NCBI GenBank assembly: GCA_051651625.1
Contig: JBOFSQ010000016.1
Span: 18,058-82,057 of the forward strand
Direction: 5' to 3'
Origin: JBOFSQ01 sp051651625
Lineage (GTDB): Bacteria > Planctomycetota > Planctomycetia > Pirellulales > Thermoguttaceae
DNA length: 64,000 nt
Made by a program: the position numbers and the translations under genes. The notes beneath the pieces were generated by a model, which searched no databases, had not been told where the DNA came from, and saw only the letters and a program-made list of their open reading frames with translations. Numbering within the stretch: the first letter of the stretch is position 1; each line of letters begins with the position of its first letter. Shown here one piece after another: positions 56,502 to 64,000 of this stretch.

Positions 56502-57131
56502 TTACTCACTCTCTTGCAGCGACGGGTTGATCGTTCGTATCAACCAAATTAGGAGTCCGATCAGAAAAAACGCGCCCGGCGGCAAGACGAGCAGACCGTT
56601 CCCCGGATACCAGCCGCCGTCTGTCACCAGTGGTAGAATCTTTATTCCCCAGAGCGTTCCCATTCCGAGCAGTTCGCGGATGAAGCCGACGATGAGCAGA
56701 ATGAGACTGTAACCGAGTCCGACGCCAAGCCCATCGAGCGCACTCGCCCAAACTCCGTTCTTGATCGCAAACGCCTCTGTCCGCCCCATGACGATGCAGT
56801 TGGTGATGATCAGCCCAACGAATACCGAGAGCTGTTTGCTGATGTTAAACGCATACGCCTTGAGAAACTGATCGACCACGATCACCAGCGACGCGATGAT
56901 TGTCATTTGCACGATCATCCGAATACTGCTTGGGATGATCGAACGAATCGCCGATACGCCGACGTTTGAACCGATTGTCACGAGTGTCACGGCGACACAC
57001 ATTGTAAACGTGGTCGTCATCGACGTTGTAACGGCGAGTGCCGAACAGATGCCGAGAATCTGCACCGTGATCGGATTAGAACGAAGGAGCGGGTCGAAAA
57101 TCAGCGAAGCGGCCTTTGGTGAAGAAGACAT
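56502..57131 (-). CDS. nqrD: Na+-translocating NADH:quinone reductase subunit D
   Basis: A 209-residue membrane protein of the sodium pump NQR. It reads FDPLLRSNPITVQILGICSA, VTLVTIGSNVGVSAIR, MTIIASLVIVVDQFLKAYAF, ISKQLSVFVGLIITNCIVMG and ILPLVTDGGWYPGNGLLVLP, matching NqrD closely with about six helices. ATG at 57131 gives the family length. NqrD carries one of the conserved Cys that hold the membrane [2Fe-2S] centre with NqrE (TNCIVMG). No nqrA, B, C, E or F lies beside it; repeats separate it from both neighbours, so the operon is broken or dispersed. Confidence 0.95.
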   Translation of the reverse strand: MSSSPKAASLIFDPLLRSNPITVQILGICSALAVTTSMTTTFTMCVAVTLVTIGSNVGVSAIRSIIPSSIRMIVQMTIIASLVIVVDQFLKAYAFNISKQLSVFVGLIITNCIVMGRTEAFAIKNGVWASALDGLGVGLGYSLILLIVGFIRELLGMGTLWGIKILPLVTDGGWYPGNGLLVLPPGAFFLIGLLIWLIRTINPSLQESE

Positions 57132-57229
57132 TGGCGTCGTGCGTTGGGTAAAAGTGTTATTTGGTGAACGCGAGAACGAGGCGGAATTGTACCGCGCACG
57201 CCGCCAATGGCAAGGTGGCAGCAAATCAG

Positions 57230-57312
57230 AGCGGGAAGCGTAAGCGAGTGAATAAGAACACGAAGCGTAAGCGAGTGCCCGAATCAGGATGGATTCCCGC
57301 CTGCGCGGGAAT
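57230..57312. repeat. Family D units followed by family-E palindrome
   Basis: Two D units (GGGAAGCGTAAGCGAGTG and AACACGAAGCGTAAGCGAGT) followed by CCCGAATCAGGATGGATTCC and GCCTGCGCGGGAATGACG. This fills the gap between nqrD and the next gene. Confidence 0.75.
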
Positions 57313-57329
57313 GACGAAACGTGGCGGCG

Positions 57330-59087
57330 TCACCAGCCGCGTGCGGTTCTGGCTTGTGACCGGATGTTGTTGAGCGAAGGCAACAACTTGCCATTGATCC
57401 AAAATGTTGTTGATGCGGTGTTTTCGTTGCGTGTGAAGCTGCCGACAGCGGTGGCACGCGGGTCGGCGGCAGCGGCGAAACGGCGGACACGCCAGAGACG
57501 TTTCGGGTCGCCAGACGTTGCGATCATTTGACCGAGTTCGTAACCGGAGTAGACGAAGAAAATCTCACCGAGCGGGCGCGGCTCTTGCGTCGTCGATTCG
57601 ATGGCCGCGACGAGCGACTCTTCAATCTGCGGGTGCGGACCGATGGCGATACAAAACAGATCGTCCGAAACGCCGATGAGAAAACGCAGGTCGTCACCGA
57701 GGAGAAGTCGTGGAAACCACGAGTCGATTTTCGGCGTGAGCGACGTGAGTTTCACCCCCGCAACTTCGCGGAAGTCGCGGTGAACGAGCGTCTTCGATTG
57801 TTCGGGAAATCGCGTTTCAAGCGACGCGAAGAGTTTGTCCATCGACTCGCGGATTGATGCCGCGTCGGTGATCCTGTACGCGGCAACGAGGCCGCTGGTC
57901 GAGCGCGACATCGTTGCCGCCATATCAACTCGCCCCGTGTCAATCGACGCGAGAACACCTTCATAATACAAGATGATGAGTTGTCGCACCGTCTCGTTGA
58001 CGAGCATACGCGGTTCGTCAACGACCGGCGTTTGCGGAGTTATCTTGTTGCCGTTTTCGTTGCTGGTATCGACGCCGTTCTCGTCGAGCAGATTACCGAG
58101 TGTGCTGCGGACGACGGTTGAAAGTTGCTGTTTTTGGAACGCCGTCAGCTCGGCCTTGACGCACAGTGCGCCGACCGCTTCTTCGGGCGTGAAGAACCCG
58201 CCGAGAGTTGTTGTTGCTTGTTCGCGTCTTTCGAGCATCGCGCCGCGCTGGGTTTTTGCGGGCGTTTTCTCGGTGAAACGGAAGACGAGATCGTTCCCCG
58301 CTTCTTCGTAAGTGAAGACGATTTCGATCTCTTCGCTCTGACCGACGATGCGTTTGAGGAAGTCGCTTTGGAGCCGCACCATCGCCTTTTCGGAATCGGT
58401 CTTGGCGAGTGCGACGTTCGTAACTTCGCCCACGGTGAGCGCGGTGGTCGTTGCGATTTTCGGAAGATTGTTGACGTGAATTCTCGCGGCGATCAGGTGT
58501 TCTTCGTCGAGTCCGACGAGTAGGGGAGTTGGGTCTTCGGGCAAGAGGTCGAGATACTTTTCGGGCGCGACGAACGCCCAGCCGCCGCGCTGTTGCACAT
58601 AGAGTTCGCCGAACTGAATCGTGAGCAGCGGCGGCAGCGACTGCGGATTGATACGATAACGTCCGTTCGCAACGCGCGTCGTCGATCCTGCGGGCATAAG
58701 ACTTTCTATGCGACCTTCAAACTTAACCGGCGAGAAAAAGATCGGTACAAACCTGACGCCATCAGCGACGATGACCGCACCGGTCGGCTGCGACGGATCG
58801 ACGTTGTATCGCGTGACCATTTCGTAGAAGTCGAGAACGCGATCAAGGATCGGCGTGCGAACTTTTGTGTCGCCGTCGGCGTTGGCGACGGTGATTGTGT
58901 TGATAGTTGCGCGAAACTTTTCGATGCTGGCGAGCGAGAACGTTGCGATTATTTTTGGCGGTTCGCCGGGAGTTGTTGCGAGCGAATCGAGAATCGCCAT
59001 CACCCGCTGTCCACGCTGCGCCATCACGGGCGACACAAGCACCGTAATCAAAAGTACCAGTGTTATGCGAAATTGAAACTTACCCAT
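57330..59087 (-). CDS. Exported protein of unknown function
   Basis: A 585-residue protein with a clear signal peptide (ITLVLLITVLVSPVMAQ) starting at the ATG 59087, where AAGGA lies upstream; the longer frame continues past other gene features. The mature part is mixed alpha/beta without membrane segments, with repeated lengths of about 200 residues that may be related domains (VFVIEIVFTYEEAGNDLVFR; MLVNETVRQLIILYYEG). Residues like FEGRIESLMPAGSTTRVAN do not match a catalytic motif I know. It is likely periplasmic. The function is unknown. Confidence 0.75.
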   Translation of the reverse strand: MGKFQFRITLVLLITVLVSPVMAQRGQRVMAILDSLATTPGEPPKIIATFSLASIEKFRATINTITVANADGDTKVRTPILDRVLDFYEMVTRYNVDPSQPTGAVIVADGVRFVPIFFSPVKFEGRIESLMPAGSTTRVANGRYRINPQSLPPLLTIQFGELYVQQRGGWAFVAPEKYLDLLPEDPTPLLVGLDEEHLIAARIHVNNLPKIATTTALTVGEVTNVALAKTDSEKAMVRLQSDFLKRIVGQSEEIEIVFTYEEAGNDLVFRFTEKTPAKTQRGAMLERREQATTTLGGFFTPEEAVGALCVKAELTAFQKQQLSTVVRSTLGNLLDENGVDTSNENGNKITPQTPVVDEPRMLVNETVRQLIILYYEGVLASIDTGRVDMAATMSRSTSGLVAAYRITDAASIRESMDKLFASLETRFPEQSKTLVHRDFREVAGVKLTSLTPKIDSWFPRLLLGDDLRFLIGVSDDLFCIAIGPHPQIEESLVAAIESTTQEPRPLGEIFFVYSGYELGQMIATSGDPKRLWRVRRFAAAADPRATAVGSFTRNENTASTTFWINGKLLPSLNNIRSQARTARGW

Positions 59088-59290
59088 CTCGGTTGTCCTT
59101 CCGTGGCTTTGCTGTTTGTGAATTCGTAGGGACGTGATTGTACACCGACTTCGGTGAACGTCAATCTTGGGCCGCAGCTTGAAATGTACTCCCTGCGTGG
59201 GAGCGGCTCCTTGTTTTGTGGTGGAGTCTGTGTATACTTGTCGCTCGTTTTTGTTCTGCGTCTTTTTAGGGTTCGTGGGGCAATAGACGT

Positions 59291-59372
59291 GGAGGGTAAG
59301 CGAATGGCTAGCGGCCTCATTGGAAATGAGGTGCCTCGCAAGGGGTTGCGGGTTCGAGTCCCGTGCCCTCCG
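59291..59372 (+). tRNA. tRNA-Ser (anticodon GGA)
   Basis: The acceptor stem GGAGGGT pairs with GCCCTCC at 59365-59371 (last pair U-G), with discriminator G at 59372. The D arm holds AATGGCTAGCGG, and the anticodon stem CCTCA/TGAGG encloses TTGGAAA, giving anticodon GGA, which reads UCC and UCU. A long variable arm (CTCGCAAGGGG region) is the class II mark of serine tRNA. The T arm is GCGGGTTCGAGTCCCGT. CCA is not encoded. Confidence 0.95.
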
Positions 59373-59441
59373 CTTTGTGATGTGTTGGTTTGGTGTACCG
59401 TTTCTGTTGAGCGTGCAGCACTTTTTCTTTTGAGGTATCCT

Positions 59442-61265
59442 ATGGCGGGCAATGTATCGTTCAATCCAAAAGAGTTTCTTATTCAGCACGGCGAGAAAGT
59501 CGCCATCGGAGTTGTGATTCCAATCGCCATCTTTTTGATGTCGCTCGGTTTCGCGTACTCGCCACCGACGTGGGGGCCGAAAGACCTCGAACAAGTCGCC
59601 TCAAAAGCAGACACCCACATCACCAACATCGAACGCTCCGCAAGCGATGAAGGCGTGGCAACGTTCGAGTACGACCGCCTCGCGCAACTGATCAAACTCG
59701 AAGGCGGAATCCGTCAACAACCGTACCAAACGAAGACACTTTGGCGTCCGTCGCTCTTCCCCGAACGTCAAAAACGTACCGCTGTCGAAATCTTGCCGGT
59801 GCGGAATCTCCGTGTCACCTCTGGCGTCGGCGCGATTGCAACGTTGCCGCCGCAACTCGACGATTCCATCGCGCCGACTCCCGGCGGTGCCGGAATGGGT
59901 GCAGGCGGAATGGGGAGCAGCAGCGGTAGCGGTATGTCGCCGGGCGGAATGGGTGGCGGTACCGCTCAACACAAAGAAGGAAAACGTTGGGCACTCATAA
60001 CGGGACTGATCCCGATTCGTGAACAGTTCGACATCTACCTCGCTGCGTTCGCAAACGCGACCTACACCGACCCGATGCGCGATACGCCGCTCTACACAAT
60101 CTACAACATCGAACGGTGCGAAGTAACGCCGAGCGGGAACGGCCCGTGGCAAACACTCGATGCCTTCAGTGTCCTTATGAAAACGGAAGTCCCGAAGTGG
60201 CAAGGGATGTCGCCGGAAGTTGTCGATCCGACGTTCATCGCAACACGTTCGCTGCTGCCGCTCGCGTTTCCGCTCCCGCCGGTTCTCAACCGCACCTTCG
60301 GCAAAGAAGCGACGCACGCGCCGGAAATTCCGCTCTTGCTCTCGTCGGTCGAAGAAGAGCAGCGGTTGCAAACCGAGGCGATGAAGAAATGGAAAGAGCA
60401 GCAGGACAAACTGATCTCCGTCGATACGCTCCGCAACTTCAACCCTTACACCGCAACGGCGCAGAACCCAACTGCGGTACTGGAAGAAGAAGAGGAGATC
60501 GCGCAGGTCGATTATTATCTCTTCCGATATTTCGACTTTGACGTTGAGGCGGGAAAGACGTACCGTTATCGCGTTCAGTTAATCGCGGCTAATCCGAACG
60601 TCGGTTTGGCGGAAGTTGCGGTCGATGATCCGAAAATTGTAACAGCGACCGATCTCACGTCGGATTGGAGCGAACCTTCCAACGCCGTGATGGTCGGGCT
60701 TGATTCGCGTATTCTCCTCGGCTCTGTCGCCGCGCCGTCGCTCCGTAGACCGTATGACGACCCGACCGGTAAGGTGACTGCCGTCTACTTCAATTTGGAC
60801 GAGGGGAGCGAGTGGTATTCTGGCGATCAGACTGTTCGTCGTGGTCAAGTTGCCGACTTCAAAAAGGTGAAGACGACCAACGCCGATGCCGCGTCGCTCG
60901 TTAGTTCAATGACTGGCGGATCGTCAATGATGCCCGGCGGCGGGACACGTCCGCCAGCCGGACGCGGTGCGACGACTGCGGGCGGACGCCGCGGAACCGC
61001 TCCCGCAACGACGCAAGACGTAGACGTTGTTTCTGGCATTTGCGTTCTCGATATGCTTGGCGGCAACGAGTTCCCGACGACGAAAAACGGAAACAAAGAT
61101 TTGCGTCTGCCGGGGCGGATGTTGATCGTGTCGCCGAGCGGGACGATTGAGATGCGTTCCGCTATCGACGACGACGAAACTATCGACAAACTCAAAACCG
61201 GCGGCAACGCCGCGTCGCGTATGGGCGGCATGAGTAGCAGCATGGGCATGGGCGGCGGGATGTAG
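59442..61265 (+). CDS. Inner-membrane-anchored protein with Gly/Met-rich tail
   Basis: A 607-residue protein. The N-terminus MAGNVSFNPKEFLIQHGEKV is followed by one membrane helix (IGVVIPIAIFLMSLGFAY), then a large outer domain. It includes Gly/Met-rich linkers (GGAGMGAGGMGSSSGSGM and near the end MGGMSSSMGMGGGM) and a Pro/Ala/Gly linker (RPPAGRGATTAGG). ATG at 59442 is chosen because the upstream frame passes through the tRNA gene. It lies 23 bp before the VWA protein and is probably in one operon. Such conserved planctomycete proteins have no known role. Confidence 0.78.
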   Translation: MAGNVSFNPKEFLIQHGEKVAIGVVIPIAIFLMSLGFAYSPPTWGPKDLEQVASKADTHITNIERSASDEGVATFEYDRLAQLIKLEGGIRQQPYQTKTLWRPSLFPERQKRTAVEILPVRNLRVTSGVGAIATLPPQLDDSIAPTPGGAGMGAGGMGSSSGSGMSPGGMGGGTAQHKEGKRWALITGLIPIREQFDIYLAAFANATYTDPMRDTPLYTIYNIERCEVTPSGNGPWQTLDAFSVLMKTEVPKWQGMSPEVVDPTFIATRSLLPLAFPLPPVLNRTFGKEATHAPEIPLLLSSVEEEQRLQTEAMKKWKEQQDKLISVDTLRNFNPYTATAQNPTAVLEEEEEIAQVDYYLFRYFDFDVEAGKTYRYRVQLIAANPNVGLAEVAVDDPKIVTATDLTSDWSEPSNAVMVGLDSRILLGSVAAPSLRRPYDDPTGKVTAVYFNLDEGSEWYSGDQTVRRGQVADFKKVKTTNADAASLVSSMTGGSSMMPGGGTRPPAGRGATTAGGRRGTAPATTQDVDVVSGICVLDMLGGNEFPTTKNGNKDLRLPGRMLIVSPSGTIEMRSAIDDDETIDKLKTGGNAASRMGGMSSSMGMGGGM

Positions 61266-61288
61266 CCCCGTCCGTTACGGGGCCGAAT

Positions 61289-63652
61289 ATGCCGTCATTT
61301 TTCTCTCTCGGACGACTCGAAATAGCGGGTGACATTCTCGTTCCGCTGCTGTTTGCGGTCGGGGTGCTTGCGGTGTTGTACTACGCTTCACGTCGGTTAA
61401 AACTCTGGCGGCGAAATCCGCATAGTACAATACTTCTACCGCCATCACAATTGTCAGAAATATCGCGCCCCGCGCGGTGGACGCTCGTCGCGCTGCGGCT
61501 TCTCGCCATCGCCGGACTCGTCCTCTGGATTCTCAAACCGCAGTGGGAATCGCTCGTTGGTGCCAGCCGCGTTGTCGTTCTGATCGACACGAGTGCAAGT
61601 ATGGCAACAAGCGACGTTGTCAACGTTAACGACGTTGGCGACGCTGAAACTCACACGCGCCTCGCCGCCGCAGAAATCGTGAACGCTTCGCTCGTGGAAC
61701 AACTCGCGCGAAAGCACGACATCACTCTCGTCCGATTCGACCGCGAAACGCAGGCCGTAAATCGTAACGAAAAACTTGTCGCCAGCGGAGATCAGACGCG
61801 CCTCGGCGACGCAATCTTGACGACGTTAGCCGATCAGCGCGGTGCTCCGATGGCGGCGATTGTCGTCTTGACCGACGGCGGACAAAATGCTGGCGCGTCT
61901 TTGGAAACTGCGGCGGCAGCGGCACGGGCCGCCCGCGTGCCGATACACACCGTCGGATTCGGCGCGACGACCGCCCAGCCGTCGCTGCGGGTTGTTCGGT
62001 TCAACGTCCCTGAACGTGTTGCGCCGGACGATCCGTTTTCGGTAACGGCGGCGGTTGAATATCGCGGCGAGTCCGGCGCGACGCAGCGAGTCGTCGCAGA
62101 GTTTTGGTTGACGCCGAACGAAAACAGCGTTGCGACGAAGATCGCCGAGCAGGAGTTGTCGTTCACCGATGCGGTAACGTTCACGCACGAAGTTAAGTTG
62201 CCGAACGGTGCTACAGGTAATGCGAATCTTGAGTTGCGTTTGGTTGAGCCGGATTTGTCGCCACACCGCGACGACGTTCGCACGATTGCGCGACGCTTTG
62301 AAGTGATCGACCGAACGCAGCGACTACTTTTGATGCCGGGGACGCCGACGCGCGACTATCAATTTCTCGTCGATCAGCTTGCCCGCGACAAACACTGCGA
62401 GGCCGACCTCGTCGCTCCGTGGGGCGACGCAAACGTCTCGCAGAGTGTTCGCCGCGTTCTCGAATCGTTTCCGCAGACGGCGACGGAGATGGCGGAGTAT
62501 GACGGCATCATCGCGTTTGATCCTGATTGGAGTCGTCTTACGGTCGAACAAGTTTCGGTGATCGACGAGTGGCTCGCGCAGCGTGGCGGTGGACTTGTCG
62601 TGACAGCGGGGCCGCTCTACACAAAGCAACTTCTCGAAGGAACATTGCGGTCGGCGTCGCTGGAGAAGGTGCGTGCGTTTTACCCCGTCGAGCTTTTGGC
62701 ACACACATCGGCGAGTGAGACAGGTTATCGCAGCGGTGATCGTGCGCGACCGCTCGTCTTCACCCGCGACGGCGAGGCGGCGGATTTCTTGCGGCTCGAT
62801 GACGATGTGACGCGATCTCGTTCGCTCTGGAACGAGGTGGAGTTTTACGGAGCGTTCTTCACTCGTGCAGTGAAACCGACCTCAACGCTCGACATCACCA
62901 GCAACACTGCCGCTGGCGACGCGGCGGCGAGTTTGACTGGCGTTATCGTCGCCGAACAGTGGTACGGGAGTGGTCGCGTCGTCTTTTTGGGGAGCGGCGA
63001 ACTTTGGCGTCTGCGGCGGATCGATCCAAAACTTTTTGAACGTTTAACGACGCAGATTATTCGTCACGCGACGCAAGGCAAGTCGTTGCGAGTTTCGGAC
63101 CGCGTTTCGCTTGCGATGGATCGTGCAAACTATTCACTCGGCAGCGTCGCGGTGATTCACGCGACGGCGACCGATGCACAGCGGCGTCCGGTTGTTGCGG
63201 CGTCGCTTGCGATAACAGTTACTGCGCCGGACGCCCGTGTCGTGGTTCTCGATCTTGCACCGCACGCTACGAATGCTGGCGCGTTTCAAGGTTTTTTTCC
63301 ACTCACTCAAGAAGGTGAATGGAGATTGCGACTTGCGGTGCCTGATAGTACCGACTCAATCGAACAGAAAATCTCGGTGACGATGAGCGACCTCGAACGC
63401 GAAAATCCGGTTCGCCAAATTGCCGCACTCGAAACGCTGTCGCGCGACACCGACGCGAGTTCGCTCGATGGCGACCGTTTGATTTCTGACGCTGAACAAG
63501 TCGTTACGTTTTCGGATTCGATTCGTGTTCGCAGTCACCGTGCGGTCGTCGATGGGCGTGCGACCGAACGTTTCCTCACCGGACTTCTTGCCGTGATACT
63601 CGCCGCGCTTCTGCTGGAATGGCTACTGCGCCGCTGCTGGAAGTTGCCGTGA
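61289..63652 (+). CDS. Membrane protein with von Willebrand A domain (BatA-like)
   Basis: A 787-residue protein. Two helices near the start (LFAVGVLAVLYYAS and WTLVALRLLAIAGLVLWIL) precede a VWA domain with the metal site DTSAS (about residue 95) and TDGG, then a long outer region with a second Rossmann-like part similar to glutamine-amidotransferase folds (DEWLAQRGGGLVVTAG), and one C-terminal helix (LLAVILAALLLEWLL). This layout is typical of large planctomycete VWA proteins, often beside MoxR-type ATPases. The partner lies beyond this window or elsewhere. It follows the preceding gene after 23 bp. Confidence 0.85.
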   Translation: MPSFFSLGRLEIAGDILVPLLFAVGVLAVLYYASRRLKLWRRNPHSTILLPPSQLSEISRPARWTLVALRLLAIAGLVLWILKPQWESLVGASRVVVLIDTSASMATSDVVNVNDVGDAETHTRLAAAEIVNASLVEQLARKHDITLVRFDRETQAVNRNEKLVASGDQTRLGDAILTTLADQRGAPMAAIVVLTDGGQNAGASLETAAAAARAARVPIHTVGFGATTAQPSLRVVRFNVPERVAPDDPFSVTAAVEYRGESGATQRVVAEFWLTPNENSVATKIAEQELSFTDAVTFTHEVKLPNGATGNANLELRLVEPDLSPHRDDVRTIARRFEVIDRTQRLLLMPGTPTRDYQFLVDQLARDKHCEADLVAPWGDANVSQSVRRVLESFPQTATEMAEYDGIIAFDPDWSRLTVEQVSVIDEWLAQRGGGLVVTAGPLYTKQLLEGTLRSASLEKVRAFYPVELLAHTSASETGYRSGDRARPLVFTRDGEAADFLRLDDDVTRSRSLWNEVEFYGAFFTRAVKPTSTLDITSNTAAGDAAASLTGVIVAEQWYGSGRVVFLGSGELWRLRRIDPKLFERLTTQIIRHATQGKSLRVSDRVSLAMDRANYSLGSVAVIHATATDAQRRPVVAASLAITVTAPDARVVVLDLAPHATNAGAFQGFFPLTQEGEWRLRLAVPDSTDSIEQKISVTMSDLERENPVRQIAALETLSRDTDASSLDGDRLISDAEQVVTFSDSIRVRSHRAVVDGRATERFLTGLLAVILAALLLEWLLRRCWKLP

Positions 63653-63665
63653 ACGCTTACCAACG

Positions 63666-63873
63666 AGTGTTGTAAAGTTTCACTTGCACGCTTGTATCGA
63701 GCCGTGTTTTATGTGATTGTAGCATTGCATCGAATCCGTAGCCCCAACGGGGCGTAAGAGTTGTGTACGCGGTTCAATTCTTGCGCCCCGTTGGGGCTTT
63801 CTGATTTTTGGGTTTCGCGTACCGTGGGTTCGCTCCGCTCACCCACGGCTAAGCTCTTGCTGCCCCGTTGGGA
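63666..63873. repeat. Repeat family B, left-complete copy
   Basis: The left end TTGTAAAGTTTCACTTGCA matches the family terminus; GCCCCAACGGGGCG hairpins and AGCTCTTGCTGCCCCGTTGG follow. The right end departs from the family at about 63873, and the next bases belong to other DNA. Confidence 0.78.
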
Positions 63874-63902
63874 CGTGTGGGCCTTTTTGGTCTTGTTCTA
63901 CC

Positions 63903-64000
63903 GTGCGCGGCATTGGCGCAAGTGTCGTGTTGTCCTGCGTCGCGGTTTTTTCCTTGTCGCTGATGCTATCCATTTTTTCCACTATCGCACCGTTTTTTGC
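63903..64000 (+). CDS. Possible start of an exported-protein gene, cut by window edge
   Basis: A frame from GTG at 63903 reads MRGIGASVVLSCVAVFSLSL and continues hydrophobic to the edge, like a signal peptide. The opposite strand also has an open, hydrophilic frame (end ...QQELSRG stop in the repeat), so the assignment to the plus strand is uncertain. No ribosome-binding site is evident. Confidence 0.28.
   Translation, partial: MRGIGASVVLSCVAVFSLSLMLSIFSTIAPFF

Noticed and set aside
59154..59441. Upstream extension of the 59442 gene
   Set aside because: The frame passes straight through the tRNA-Ser gene, so the open stretch is accidental; the start at 59442 fits the protein.

Overview
The window reads as a chromosomal segment of a Planctomycetota bacterium, probably an anaerobic member of the Pirellulales-like groups. 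The phylum call is an inference from several genes together: a very long CcsA-type cytochrome c maturation protein, two BBP2-type porins, an SHD1-domain protein, the yicC-gmk-rpoZ cluster with a planctomycete-style omega subunit, a two-part sigma factor with a long N-terminal helix-turn-helix region, and many secreted proteins without close named relatives. A sensory [FeFe]-hydrogenase and an NqrD subunit point to an anaerobic or microaerobic, sodium-linked energy metabolism. Coding is dense on both strands in short operons.

Layout. 1-10.5 kb (minus strand): ccsA-like gene cut by the left edge, fabF, an RND efflux pump, a sugar-nucleotide epimerase and a ROK glucokinase. 11-18 kb: one giant autotransporter. 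18-24.9 kb (plus): an ECF sigma factor with a small membrane partner, two secreted proteins sharing a copied leader, and a porin. 25-30 kb (minus): a second porin, a beta-barrel protein with an overlapping membrane protein, and a ketoacyl-synthase homologue lacking its catalytic cysteine. 30.7-45 kb (plus): Tat-exported oxidoreductase, two tiny genes, HydS-like hydrogenase sensor, yraN, thiL, thrS, a RelB antitoxin with a truncated RelE, a paralogous pair of unknown genes overlapping a prepilin peptidase, and an SHD1 protein. rnpB lies on the minus strand at 35.7-36.1 kb. 45.6-49 kb (minus): rpoZ, gmk, yicC, secG, tpiA. 49-64 kb: lipoprotein, sigma-70 factor, galE, argF with a small antitoxin-like gene, an Rpn-type nuclease, an SDR, nqrD, a secreted protein, tRNA-Ser(GGA), and a two-gene plus-strand unit ending in a VWA-domain protein.

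The most striking feature is the repeat load. Nearly every gap longer than about 250 bp is filled by non-coding elements built from imperfect inverted repeats. I can separate at least ten families (called A, B, C, D, E, F/J, G, H and two others here). Some have terminal inverted repeats starting with TA, like miniature transposable elements. Several are nested concentrically. Two lie in frame inside conserved proteins: a 98-bp family-G element inside galE and a 124-bp palindromic element inside the sigma-70 gene, each adding roughly 33-42 codons without a stop. Others supply the stop codon of the neighbouring gene, and one has replaced most of a RelE toxin gene. This resembles the protein-coding palindromic elements known from Rickettsia, but here in a planctomycete-type genome and with unrelated sequences.
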